A stretch of DNA of 51,173 nt from Micromonospora sp. CPCC 205371 (lineage in GTDB: Bacteria > Actinomycetota > Actinomycetes > Mycobacteriales > Micromonosporaceae). Below, in pieces: positions 7,682-16,282 of the stretch. The stretch covers positions 1-51,173 of the forward strand of contig NZ_JAIBNX010000036.1 in the NCBI RefSeq assembly GCF_026130045.1, given 5' to 3'. Below the pieces are notes generated by a model. It was given only the letters and a program-made list of their open reading frames with translations, searched no databases and was not told where the DNA came from. Within the stretch, counting starts at the first letter, position 1, and each line of letters starts with the position of its first letter. The position numbers and the translations under genes are program-made.

Positions 7682-9423
7682 TTCTGCGCCCCCGACACGA
7701 GACCGCCGACGACCTGGCGGCGGAACGCGATGACCAGTGCCAGGGGCAGCACCGAGGCGACCACCGATCCAGCGGCGACCAGGCCGCTGTTGGACACGAA
7801 CTGCCGCGTCTGCCCGTACAGTGCCAGCCCTAGTGGCACCGCGTCCGGCCCTCCGAAGTGGAGGCCGACGACGAAGTCGTTCCACACCTGCACGAACTCC
7901 AGCACGCACACCGCTACGACCGCCGGTACCGTTGCCGGCGCGAGGCGGGCCAGCACGCTCCACTCTCGACGACCGGCGAGGCGGGCCTGCCGCACCCGGG
8001 CCATCGGCACGTCGGCGAGTGCGTTGCGCAGCACCAGCACCGCGAAGGGCACGCCCAGCGCCACATGTACCAGTGCCAGCCCCACGAAGGTGCCGGCCAG
8101 GCCGGCCCTGTCGAGCACCTCGGTGACCGGCCCGGCGATGACCTGTACCGGCACCACCGCCGCGCCGAGCAGCAGGATGCCGGCGGCCTGCGCGCCCGGC
8201 GGCGACAGCCACGCCAGCGCGTACGCGGCCAGCAGCGCCACGACGAGCACGGTGCCCGTGACGACGGCGGCGAGCGCGGCGGTCAGCGCCAGCGATCGCG
8301 CCAGCCCGCCGCCCTCGAACAGCGCGCGGTACGACGCCAGGCCGATCGGGCCGGTCCACCAGCCGCGGGTGGCCGCGTCACGCGGCGCGTGCAGCGACGT
8401 CGCGACGAGCACGACCAGCGGGATCGCCCACCAGATGGCGGCGGCGGGCGGCAGCAGCCGCCGCACCAGCCGGGGTGCCCGCCACTCGGAGCCGGTTCCG
8501 CGCGCCGGAGCGATGGGTGTGGGCGGGGGCCACGCCTGGCGTGTCCACAGTGCTGCGGCCAGCATTCCCAATAGGACGACCGCGAGCCACAGCACGCCCA
8601 GCGCCGCCGACGGCCCGGTCACCGTGCCGCTGGAGGTCTGCCAGATCCGCACCGGCGCCACCATCGCCTCGTCGATGACCGATCCGGGCGCCATCACCAG
8701 GATCAGGTCGAAGGTGCGCGAGGTCGCCAGCGCTACCAGCGCGAACACGATCGCGACCGTGCGCCGCAGCAGCGGTCGCCAGCGCGCGTCGCGGAAGACG
8801 TCGAGCCGGGTGCCGCCGTACGCGCGGACGGCGTCGGCCAGCGCGAGCGGCAGCGCGTCGAACGCGGCCCGGAACACCAGCACCGCCAGCCCGACCCACG
8901 CCCACACGAACGCGGACATCAGCGCGATCGTGATCAGCTCCGGCCCGAGCCACAGCGCGCCGGTCAGCCAGGTGGCCGTGCCCCGCTCGGGATCGGGGTC
9001 GTAGAGCAGCCGGAACGTCACGCCCGTCACCACGAGTGGCAGCGCGATCGGCGCGACGAGGATCAGCGTCACGATCCGCCCGCTGGAGGAGCGCCGCGAC
9101 GCCGCCGCCAGCACGAAACCCAGCACCGTCACCACGGCCGGCACCACCATCGCCCACAGCAGCGTCCGGCCGAGGACGCTCCAGCCGTCGTCTGACAGCG
9201 CGGTGCGGAAGTGTTCCAGGCCAACGAATTCGCCGTCCGCGGTGGCGCTGGCGTCGCCGGTGCGCCGCACCGGCCAGTGCACGAGGCCGCCGGGCCGCGG
9301 CGCCCCCGGGGGCAGCAGCGCCGTCGTGGTGCCGATGGCCGGGTACGCCCTGCCGCGTCGCGCCGGACCGACGTCGTCGAGGACCACGGTCTCGCCCAGC
9401 AGCACGCCGCGTTCGGGGTTCAT
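7678..9423 (-). CDS. Single-chain fused ABC permease (MalF-MalG-like halves)
   Basis: One 581-aa polypeptide contains two binding-protein-dependent permease domains. The first half spans about residues 66-292 and the second about 325-581, joined by a Pro-rich linker at 295-320. Half one has FVGLEHF and an EAA-like loop at about 194-212 (LADAVRAYGGT). Half two has the degraded loop RVRQARLAGRRE (about 476-487) and the usual VWNDF motif. Such permeases are normally two separate proteins. The first 65 residues are hydrophilic, so the N-terminal helix usual in MalF-type permeases is missing. ATGA overlaps connect it with the binding protein upstream and the NB-ARC/TPR gene downstream. Substrate unknown. 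Confidence 0.85.
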   Translation of the reverse strand: MNPERGVLLGETVVLDDVGPARRGRAYPAIGTTTALLPPGAPRPGGLVHWPVRRTGDASATADGEFVGLEHFRTALSDDGWSVLGRTLLWAMVVPAVVTVLGFVLAAASRRSSSGRIVTLILVAPIALPLVVTGVTFRLLYDPDPERGTATWLTGALWLGPELITIALMSAFVWAWVGLAVLVFRAAFDALPLALADAVRAYGGTRLDVFRDARWRPLLRRTVAIVFALVALATSRTFDLILVMAPGSVIDEAMVAPVRIWQTSSGTVTGPSAALGVLWLAVVLLGMLAAALWTRQAWPPPTPIAPARGTGSEWRAPRLVRRLLPPAAAIWWAIPLVVLVATSLHAPRDAATRGWWTGPIGLASYRALFEGGGLARSLALTAALAAVVTGTVLVVALLAAYALAWLSPPGAQAAGILLLGAAVVPVQVIAGPVTEVLDRAGLAGTFVGLALVHVALGVPFAVLVLRNALADVPMARVRQARLAGRREWSVLARLAPATVPAVVAVCVLEFVQVWNDFVVGLHFGGPDAVPLGLALYGQTRQFVSNSGLVAAGSVVASVLPLALVIAFRRQVVGGLVSGAQK

Positions 9424-10670
9424 GCCGTCGCCTTCTTCGCGGTCGCGTTGAGCTGTGCGACGGTGTCGTCGACGGCGCTCCGCAGGTCGGCCCGCGGTGT
9501 GGTGACCGCCGCGAAGAAGTCCTGCAGGATCTTCCACACGCCCTGACCGTCGAACCCGGTGAAGCTGCCCGGCAGCTGGTCGGACAGGTCGAAGCGCAGC
9601 CCGTCGACGGGTTCCCGGACCTCGGCCGCCAGGTCGCGAGGCTGCCCCGCGGGGTAGAAGCCGAGCGGCACCAGCCGGTTGGGCGACAGGTACCCGCCGC
9701 TGGCGATCCACGGCCGGAACGCGTCGGACCCGGCCAGCCACCGCACCAGGTCGCGCCCGCCGGCCGAACCGCGCAGCACGACCGCGGCGTCGCCGCCCAC
9801 GACCAGCGGCTGCCGGCCGGCGAAGGCGGGGAACCGGAACGTGCGCGGCGCCTCGTCCTGGAACTGCCGTGCGACGCCGGCCACGAAGTCGCCCTCGAAG
9901 ACGGTGCACGCGTCGCGGCTGGCCACGACCTGGATGACCGACTCCTCGTTCTGGGTCAGCAGCGCGCGCCGCCCGCCGCCGGGAAAGGCGCCCGGGACGC
10001 TCCACATGCGAGCGAGGGCGGCCAGCGCGCCGCGCACCTGCGAGGCGTCCCACAGCGGCTTGCCGGCGGCCAGGTCCTGGTACAGCCGCTGGTCGTCGAA
10101 GCTGGCGAGCAGGTTCTCCAGCCAGTCGGTGAGCACCCAGCCGTCGGCGGCCCCGATGGCCAGCGGTGCCGGACCGCCGCCCGCCGCGCGGGACTCCACC
10201 ATCGCGAGCAGGTCGGACCAGCTGCCTGGCGGATCAGTCAGCACGGACGGCAGGTGCCAGAAAAGGGACTTGTGCGCCGCCTTGACCCAGGCGCCGTAGA
10301 GCACACCGTCCACTGTGATCAGCTCTGTCCACGCTGGCGCGTACCGCTCACCCAACTCGCTGTCGAGCGGCTCCAGCCAGCCGTCCCGGGCGTACCCGGC
10401 GACCAGTCCCGGCCGGGGCAGGATGGCGACGTCGGGGCGGGCGCCGGCCCGGTCGCGGGCCCGCAGCAGGGCGTCGATGTTGTCGCCGGCGCTGATGACG
10501 CGCACGGGTTCCGGGTATCCCCGCACGACGTCGCGGAAGCGTGCCAGCTCCCCGCCGCTCCACACGACGGCGACCTCCAGCGCACCACCGCCACGGGTGC
10601 AGCCCGTGGTCGCGGCGGTCGCGGCGCTGGCCGCCGCCGCCGCGCGCAGCAGCGTCCTTCGTTTGATCAC
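9420..10670 (-). CDS. Extracellular solute-binding lipoprotein (Tat-type signal)
   Basis: This 416-aa protein belongs to the family-1 ABC binding proteins that deliver sugars or similar solutes to MalFG-type permeases. The N-terminus has KRRTLLR followed by an Ala-rich stretch and a lipobox-like TTGC with Cys24, indicating Tat export and lipid anchoring. The GTG start overlaps the stop of the ATPase-like gene (GTGA), which fixes the start and shows coupling. The C-terminal part has helical segments typical of the fold. It is the most normal-looking member of the operon, so ligand binding may be retained even if powered import is not. Confidence 0.87.
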   Translation of the reverse strand: MIKRRTLLRAAAAASAATAATTGCTRGGGALEVAVVWSGGELARFRDVVRGYPEPVRVISAGDNIDALLRARDRAGARPDVAILPRPGLVAGYARDGWLEPLDSELGERYAPAWTELITVDGVLYGAWVKAAHKSLFWHLPSVLTDPPGSWSDLLAMVESRAAGGGPAPLAIGAADGWVLTDWLENLLASFDDQRLYQDLAAGKPLWDASQVRGALAALARMWSVPGAFPGGGRRALLTQNEESVIQVVASRDACTVFEGDFVAGVARQFQDEAPRTFRFPAFAGRQPLVVGGDAAVVLRGSAGGRDLVRWLAGSDAFRPWIASGGYLSPNRLVPLGFYPAGQPRDLAAEVREPVDGLRFDLSDQLPGSFTGFDGQGVWKILQDFFAAVTTPRADLRSAVDDTVAQLNATAKKATA

Positions 10671-11290
10671 GCCACCACCGTCATCGTGCGGTCGGCGGCG
10701 GCGGCCACGTCTTCGTCGGCGGTGCAGACCAGGACAGCCATCGCGGGCGCGGTCGGCAGGCAGGCGCGGGCGAACAGGTCGCGCAGCCCCACCGCGGTCT
10801 CGACGCCCGGCGGCAGGTCGACGACCAGCACCTCGGGCAGGCACACCGCCGCACGGGCGACCGCCGCGCGCAGCCGCTGCCCGTCGGAGAGCTGATGGGG
10901 GCGCAGGTTGAGGGTCGGCACCAGTTCGAGGCGGGACGTCAGGGTGGCGGCCCAGTTGCGGGACAGCTCCCGCACGGTCTCCCGGTGCCGCAGCCCGTAC
11001 TCCACATTGGCCCGTACCGTCAGATGCGGCAGCAGGCCGCCGCCCGCCGGCACGTACCCGATCTGCCGCTCGGCGGGCGGCTGGCTGGTTACGTCACGGT
11101 CGCCGACGACGACCCGGCCGGACACAGGCGCGGCGAGGCCGGCGACCGTGCGGGCGACGGCGGTGGCGACCTCCGGATCGGCTGGCACAGCGGCCAGCTC
11201 ACCAGCGCAAACCCGCCCCGAAAGTCTTACCCGCGCAGCGCCATCCGGCACGCCGACGACGACTTCGTGCAGAGCCAGCAGACCGACCAC
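10667..11290 (-). CDS. Degenerate ABC ATPase-like protein (no catalytic motifs)
   Basis: The order and spacing match an ABC nucleotide-binding domain, but the key residues are gone. Where Walker A should be, after GEL, the sequence is PADPEVATA (residues 36-44), with no Gly-rich loop and no Lys. The Q-loop position reads YVPAGG (no Gln). The signature survives as LSDGQ (134-138). Walker B reads VLVVDLP (154-160), lacking the catalytic Glu. The H-loop reads CTADEDV, Ala instead of His. The frame is nevertheless intact and coupled to the next gene. I start it at GTG 11290, which overlaps a GGGGGGAGG stretch; upstream in-frame sequence has no family similarity. It probably has a structural or regulatory rather than ATPase role. 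Confidence 0.78.
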   Translation of the reverse strand: MVGLLALHEVVVGVPDGAARVRLSGRVCAGELAAVPADPEVATAVARTVAGLAAPVSGRVVVGDRDVTSQPPAERQIGYVPAGGGLLPHLTVRANVEYGLRHRETVRELSRNWAATLTSRLELVPTLNLRPHQLSDGQRLRAAVARAAVCLPEVLVVDLPPGVETAVGLRDLFARACLPTAPAMAVLVCTADEDVAAAADRTMTVVA

Positions 11291-11348
11291 CTCCCCCCAG
11301 AGACGGCCAGACGGTAACCGGACCGCAACCGATCCGCAACCCTCCGCG

Positions 11349-12002
11349 CTAGTCCGCTGTGGACAACGCTGGTTCGGGGTCCGTGACGGGGTGGCGTACA
11401 CCCGGATGATCGGTTGGCAGCGTGCGGCGCAGCACCCACCAGCTCACCGCGAGGCACGCGGCGACCAGCGGCCAGGTGAGCGCCGCGCGGGCCACGCCGA
11501 GCGCCACCACCTGGTCCGCGGCGTACAGCGGCAGGAACACCGCCAGCCGCACCGCGTACTGCAGCACCCACACCCAACTCGCCCGGCTGTACGCGCGCAC
11601 GAGCGCCGGGTCGCGCCGCCAGCGGGTGCGCTGGCCGAGCACGGTGCCGACGACCACGCCGAGCAGTGGCCAGCGCAGCACGATGCTGACCGTCCAGGCG
11701 AGCGCGCTGGCCGCGTTCGACACGAGCTGGACCAGGAAGAAGTCGGCGGCCCGTCCGGTGCGTACCGCGATCATGGCGGCGACGCAGACCGCCAGCAGCC
11801 CGACGAGCACCGCGCGCGGCCGGTCACCGCGGCGCAGCCGCCAGCCGGCGACCACCACACCTACGGCGAGCGCGGCGACCACGCCGCCCCACACCGACTG
11901 GCCGGTGACGAGCCACCCGGCCACGAACGCGACCGGCGGCAGCGTGGCGTCGATCGCGCCGCGCCGGCCGCCGAGCAGGTCCGCGAGCGACTCGTCCTTC
12001 AT
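11349..12002 (-). CDS. DUF3159 family membrane protein
   Basis: This 217-aa protein has about six transmembrane helices. It begins MKDESLADLLGGRRGAID, with the LLGGRRGAxDATLPP segment typical of actinobacterial DUF3159 proteins. The biochemical function of the family is not established. The ATG lies 2 bp from an IdeR/DtxR-like box on its upstream side, so iron-dependent repression is plausible. It ends 58 bp before the pseudo-ABC operon in the same orientation, so read-through into that operon is possible. Confidence 0.88.
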   Translation of the reverse strand: MKDESLADLLGGRRGAIDATLPPVAFVAGWLVTGQSVWGGVVAALAVGVVVAGWRLRRGDRPRAVLVGLLAVCVAAMIAVRTGRAADFFLVQLVSNAASALAWTVSIVLRWPLLGVVVGTVLGQRTRWRRDPALVRAYSRASWVWVLQYAVRLAVFLPLYAADQVVALGVARAALTWPLVAACLAVSWWVLRRTLPTDHPGVRHPVTDPEPALSTAD

Positions 12003-12004
12003 GG

Positions 12005-12023
12005 TTAGGCCAGGCTAACTTAG
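12005..12023. promoter_or_regulatory. Putative DtxR/IdeR iron box
   Basis: TTAGGCCAGGCTAACTTAG agrees at 15 of 19 positions with the actinobacterial iron-box consensus TTAGGTTAGGCTAACCTAA. It sits directly upstream of the DUF3159 start codon, where bound repressor would block initiation. The divergent SDR gene starts 97 bp away and might also be affected. Confidence 0.6.
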
Positions 12024-12119
12024 CGCTGCGCCGCCGTCACGCCCACCTCATGTTTGTGATCGCCCTGATCACGGGGTCAGGGGCGCGCGGCGCGGCGATC
12101 TCGTGGAAGGATCGGCCGC

Positions 12120-12917
12120 ATGCGGGTGGCCGGACGGGTCGTGGTGGTCACGGGTGGGGCGGGCGGCATCGGTGCGGCGCTGGCCCGCCGGTTCGCCGCT
12201 GAGGGCGCGGCCGGTGTGGTGGTCGCCGACATCGACGGGGCCGCGGCCGACGCCGTGGCCGGGCCGCTCGGCGAACGCGCCATCGCCGTCGAGGTCGACG
12301 TCGCGGACGAGGATCGGGTACAGGCGCTCGTGGCGGCCGCCCAGTCGCGGTACGGTCGGATCGACCTGTTCTGCGCCAACGCTGGCATCACCGTGGGCAC
12401 CGGCATCGAAGCGTCCGGTGCCGAGTGGGCGCGGGCGTGGGCGGTCAACGTGCTCTCCCACGTGTACGCGGCACGGGCGGTCCTGCCCGCGATGCTGGCG
12501 CGCGGCGAGGGGTACCTGCTGCACACCTGCTCCGCGGCCGGCCTGCTCACCGCGGTCGGCGACGCCCCGTACACGGTCACCAAGCACGCCGCGCTCGGCC
12601 TGGCCGAGTGGCTCGCGATCACGTACGGCGACCGCGGCATCCGGGTCAGCGCCCTGTGCCCGCAGGGTGTGCGCACGCCGATGCTCGACGACGGGCTGGC
12701 CGCCGGCCACGTGGGTGCCCTGGTCACGGCCGCGTCCGGCGCCGTACTGAGCCCCGACGAGGTGGCCGGGGCGGTGATCGACGGTCTGGCGGCCGAACGC
12801 TTCCTGATCCTCCCGCACCCTGAGGTAGCCGCCTACACCCGCAAGAAGGCGGCCGACCCCGACGCCTGGCTGTCGGCGATGCGAGGGCTGGCAGCGCGGG
12901 CGCAGGAGATGCCCTAG
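12120..12917 (+). CDS. Short-chain dehydrogenase/reductase (SDR)
   Basis: Classical SDR of 265 aa, NAD(P)-dependent. The Rossmann motif TGGAGGIG is at residues 11-18, NAG at 87-89, the structural Asn at 110, Ser138 in CSAAG, and Tyr151/Lys155 in YTVTK. An Asp after the second strand (VVVADID) favours NAD(H) over NADP(H). The substrate cannot be told from the sequence. GGAAGG at 12105-12110 supports the ATG. It is a single gene; its stop overlaps the stop of the convergent transglutaminase-like gene by 3 bp. Confidence 0.92.
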   Translation: MRVAGRVVVVTGGAGGIGAALARRFAAEGAAGVVVADIDGAAADAVAGPLGERAIAVEVDVADEDRVQALVAAAQSRYGRIDLFCANAGITVGTGIEASGAEWARAWAVNVLSHVYAARAVLPAMLARGEGYLLHTCSAAGLLTAVGDAPYTVTKHAALGLAEWLAITYGDRGIRVSALCPQGVRTPMLDDGLAAGHVGALVTAASGAVLSPDEVAGAVIDGLAAERFLILPHPEVAAYTRKKAADPDAWLSAMRGLAARAQEMP

Positions 12918-15124
12918 CGGCGGCGGTGCCAGCGCAGCGGGCCGGGGTGCAGTGACCACAGCACCCGGCGCCACCATGAGCGCCTTGCCCGCAGCTCGCT
13001 CGCGTACGCCACCGCTTGCGCGCCGGCCCGCTCGGCCTGCGCCTCGTCGGTGGCGAACGGCGCGAACGTCGCCACGTTGACCGCCTCGGCCAGGTCGACC
13101 AGGGGCGGCGCCGCTGACCGTATCCGCGTCGCCCGCCGGCCCTCGGCGGCGACCGTGGCGTGCGCGGCGACCTCGGTGGCGTCCAGGTGCGAGCCCGCCG
13201 GCCGCCCGGCGAGGCGGAGCGCGTCGTTGACCTCCAGCCAGGCCCCGGCGATCCGCTCGGCCGGCGGACCGTGCTCCAGGCGGCGCCGGCGCAGCGACCG
13301 CCGCATCACCAGCACGACCAGCGCCGCCCCGCCCACGAGGAGCACCGCCAGCCCGGTGACACCACCGGCGACCATCGCGCCGGTGAGGCCGCCACACCTG
13401 GCGCGCCCGGAGGGGGCCGGGGTGGGGGGCGCCCGCGCCGCCGCGGGGGGCCGGGCCCCCGTGGGCGGCTCGGTGGGGTCTTCGGTGGGTGGCTTGAAGT
13501 CTTCCTCGACCGGGCGGGGCGTGGTGTTCGGCTTCGGCATGGGGTCGAACGGCACCCAGCCCACGCCCTCGAAGAGCACCTCGGGCCAGGCGAGCGCGTC
13601 GGCACCGCGTACCGGTCCGGTGCCGGCCGACTCGAAGCCCACCACCACCCGGGTCGGCAGGCCCATCAGCCGAGCCAGCAGCGCGTACGACGCCGCGAAC
13701 TGCTCGGAGGTGCCCTTCTGGCCGCCGCCGTTGCTGGGGCCGAAGAGGAAGAAGTTCAGGTTCGGGTACGCGTGGCCGCTCGGGGAGTCGGCCACCACGC
13801 GGTAGTGCGTGGCGAGGAACTCCTCGATGGCGACCGCCCGCTGGTAGGGCGCGCCGTTTTCGTCGGCGATCTGGTCGGCGAGGCTCTGGATGCGCTCCGG
13901 CACCTCGTCGCCGATCTTCAGCATCCGGGCGACCGCGTCGCCGGACGGCACGTCGGCCGCTGTCAGCAGGCCGCCGTCGGGACGTTCGCGCGTGGACGTG
14001 ACCGTGTACCGCAATCCGGCGGTCAGCCCCTCGGGGCGGATCAGCGTGCCGGTCGCCGGGTCGTATGCCACCCGGGCACCGTCGACGGACGTCGGGGTGG
14101 CCGCCGCGGGCAGCAGCCGGCCGGTGAGATCGGCGATCGTGATCTGCTGCGTGACGGTGTCGACCTGCGAGCCTGGAACGACGCTGGGCGTGGGCAGTAT
14201 CCGGCCGGCGTTGCGGTAGGTCGCGCCGACCCGCCAGGTGATCCCGTCGTAGTCACTGAGCACGGCCAGCCGGATTCGCACGTCGCCGCCGGGCTGCGAG
14301 TCGAGGTCGAACAGGCGCTGGTCGGGGTTGAGCGCCCAGCCGGAGATGCGGATCAGCGGGTTCTCGTCGAGGCTTTCGACCTGCGGCGGCTCCACATATC
14401 GCCGGGGGTCGACCGGCTTGGTGGCCACCTGGGCGGCCACGACCGGACCGACGGCCGCCGCGAGCGCCACGATCACCGCCAGCCCTGCCGCGGCGCCGGC
14501 CGCCACGCGTACCCGGATGGCTGCCTGGACCGGCGCGGCGAGCTCGCCGGACGCGGCGGCCGGCGTGCGACCCGTCGCCGCCAGACCCACAGCGGCGACC
14601 GCGGCGAACGCGAGCGTCGGCCACACCGCGGCCTCCGCGTTGGGGCCTACGACGTAGAGCGCCCCCGCGTAGAGCAGCGCGGCGGGCGCGTATCCGAGCA
14701 GCACCCGGCCGGCGCGGTGGGCGATCTCGGCGCCGGCGAGCCCGGCCAGCCACGCGCCGACGACCGGCACGAGCACGGTGTCTGGCGTCGGCTCGACCGG
14801 GATCATCGCGGTGAGCAGCCGGGGGATGCCGTTGCGGGCCGCGTCGGTGAGCACCTCGGCGAGGCTGCCGGGCAGCTGCGCGCGGCGCGCCGTGACCAGC
14901 ACGGCCAGCAGCGTGTACGCCGCCATGCCGGCCACGGACAGCGGTGCGACCAGCCACGACGGGAGCCTGCGGGTGGCGGCGCTGATGCCGACCGAGCCGA
15001 CGGCCGCACCGGCCACCAACTGGGGGAGCAGCGAGCCGGCGTAGATGCGGCCCAGGGCCACGCCCGTCAGGGCGATGAGCACGGCCAGCGTCACGGGTAC
15101 CGCCGCCGCCTTGACGAACCTCAC
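12914..15124 (-). CDS. TgpA-like transglutaminase-fold membrane protein lacking Cys/His
   Basis: This 736-aa protein has an N-terminal block of membrane helices (about 1-235, DUF3488-like), an extracytoplasmic transglutaminase-like domain (about 405-540), a Pro-rich linker, another membrane helix (about 575-600) and a cytoplasmic tail. In active relatives the core reads G-x-C-E-Q and D-A-H-A-W. Here these are GTSEQ with Ser473 and DALAW with Leu511, while the Asp in WVPFDP (D527) remains, so it is probably not a thiol transglutaminase. I believe similar Cys-less proteins occur in other actinomycetes, but could not check. It overlaps the DUF58 gene by GTGA and is last of a four-gene operon. 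Confidence 0.88.
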   Translation of the reverse strand: MRFVKAAAVPVTLAVLIALTGVALGRIYAGSLLPQLVAGAAVGSVGISAATRRLPSWLVAPLSVAGMAAYTLLAVLVTARRAQLPGSLAEVLTDAARNGIPRLLTAMIPVEPTPDTVLVPVVGAWLAGLAGAEIAHRAGRVLLGYAPAALLYAGALYVVGPNAEAAVWPTLAFAAVAAVGLAATGRTPAAASGELAAPVQAAIRVRVAAGAAAGLAVIVALAAAVGPVVAAQVATKPVDPRRYVEPPQVESLDENPLIRISGWALNPDQRLFDLDSQPGGDVRIRLAVLSDYDGITWRVGATYRNAGRILPTPSVVPGSQVDTVTQQITIADLTGRLLPAAATPTSVDGARVAYDPATGTLIRPEGLTAGLRYTVTSTRERPDGGLLTAADVPSGDAVARMLKIGDEVPERIQSLADQIADENGAPYQRAVAIEEFLATHYRVVADSPSGHAYPNLNFFLFGPSNGGGQKGTSEQFAASYALLARLMGLPTRVVVGFESAGTGPVRGADALAWPEVLFEGVGWVPFDPMPKPNTTPRPVEEDFKPPTEDPTEPPTGARPPAAARAPPTPAPSGRARCGGLTGAMVAGGVTGLAVLLVGGAALVVLVMRRSLRRRRLEHGPPAERIAGAWLEVNDALRLAGRPAGSHLDATEVAAHATVAAEGRRATRIRSAAPPLVDLAEAVNVATFAPFATDEAQAERAGAQAVAYASELRARRSWWRRVLWSLHPGPLRWHRRR

Positions 15125-16269
15125 CAGCGCTGCACCCCCTCCCAGCGCGCGGCGAACTCGGGCCCGTCGGCGGCGTCGAGCACGGCCACGCCCTCGCCCC
15201 CGGGCGCCGTCGGGCCCCGCCCCCCCGACATCCCGACCACGACCGACGGGTACGGCCCGCGCAGCGCCCCGACGAGCCCCAGGTCGGCGCGGCCGCCGGG
15301 ACCAGTCAGGAACACGAGCGTGTCGCCGAGCCGGTCGCGGCGCAGCCGGTCGGTGGTGCCGCGCAGGTCGCCGTCGCCGTGCAGTTCCGCCTCGGCGAGC
15401 CGGTCGAGGAAGTCGCCGCCGCTGGTGCCGCCGCCGCTGGCCATCTGGAGCGTGACCGGCACGTCTTCGCGAACCGCGGCGGCGACGATCGACGCGGCGG
15501 CCTCGCACGCGGACTCGAACGTCTCCGCAGTGCCGCCAGGGCCGCCGGTGACCTTCGGGTGGGCGGTGGCCCGGTCGTCGAGGAGCACGACGATGCGCGG
15601 CAGGCTGGTGTCGAGGTCTTCGCGCACCATCAGCTCGCCGACCTTGGCGCTGGTGCGCCAGTGCACGCGGCGCAGTTCGTCGCCGACCACGTACTCGCGC
15701 AGCGAGTCGAACGTGATCGTGCCGTGAGGCACCTTGTCGACGCGGCCGTCGAGGCTGCGCGCCACACCGGCCGGCACCGCGGTGAGCAGGTGGATGCGCG
15801 GGTGCACCCACACCTTCGCCGTGTCGCCATGCGAACGGGCCAGCGAGACCAGCCCCAGCGCGTCGCGCCGGGTGACCCGCAGCGGGCCGACCGGGATCAC
15901 GCCGCGGCGTTCGGTCGGCACCGGGTAGCTGACCGTCGTGTCGTGGCCGGGCCGCAGCCGCAGCAGCGGGACCGGAACCGGCCGCTGGCCGCACCGGTCT
16001 TCGGCGATCAGGCTCGTCGACCCGACCCGCCCGCTGTTGCGCACGGTCAGCGTCATCTTGGCCGCCTCGCCGCGCGCCACCCGGTCGGGGTCGGCGACCC
16101 GGCCGACGTCGAGCCGGGGCCGCCACGCCGCGTGCGCGAACGCGCAGCCGCCCGCTATCGCCGCCGCGCTGCCCAGCAACGTCAGCTCCGGGTACCCGAA
16201 CCAGAAGCCGGCGACCAGCAGCGCGGCCGCGCTCGCGAGCAGGCCGATACCGCGGCCAGTGAGCCTCAT
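15121..16269 (-). CDS. DUF58 domain protein
   Basis: This 382-aa protein has two N-terminal membrane helices (about 8-46), a beta-rich region, and the DUF58 hallmark LREYVVGDELRRVHW followed by a vWA-like C-terminal part. DUF58 proteins are regularly encoded between MoxR AAA+ ATPases and transglutaminase-like proteins and are thought to form a membrane complex with them. The reaction is not established. Its stop overlaps the GTG of the next gene; MoxR lies 13 bp upstream. Confidence 0.9.
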   Translation of the reverse strand: MRLTGRGIGLLASAAALLVAGFWFGYPELTLLGSAAAIAGGCAFAHAAWRPRLDVGRVADPDRVARGEAAKMTLTVRNSGRVGSTSLIAEDRCGQRPVPVPLLRLRPGHDTTVSYPVPTERRGVIPVGPLRVTRRDALGLVSLARSHGDTAKVWVHPRIHLLTAVPAGVARSLDGRVDKVPHGTITFDSLREYVVGDELRRVHWRTSAKVGELMVREDLDTSLPRIVVLLDDRATAHPKVTGGPGGTAETFESACEAAASIVAAAVREDVPVTLQMASGGGTSGGDFLDRLAEAELHGDGDLRGTTDRLRRDRLGDTLVFLTGPGGRADLGLVGALRGPYPSVVVGMSGGRGPTAPGGEGVAVLDAADGPEFAARWEGVQRW

Positions 16270-16282
16270 CGTGCGGCCCCGG

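Noticed and set aside
9424-10053. Longer N-terminus for the fused permease
   Set aside because: It would be an out-of-frame reading of the binding-protein gene; the ATGA overlap at 9420-9423 fixes the start. It does not supply the missing first helix.
11291-11401. Longer N-terminus for the degenerate ABC ATPase
   Set aside because: The added residues overlap the end of the DUF3159 gene region and match nothing in NBDs; family similarity starts after GTG 11290.
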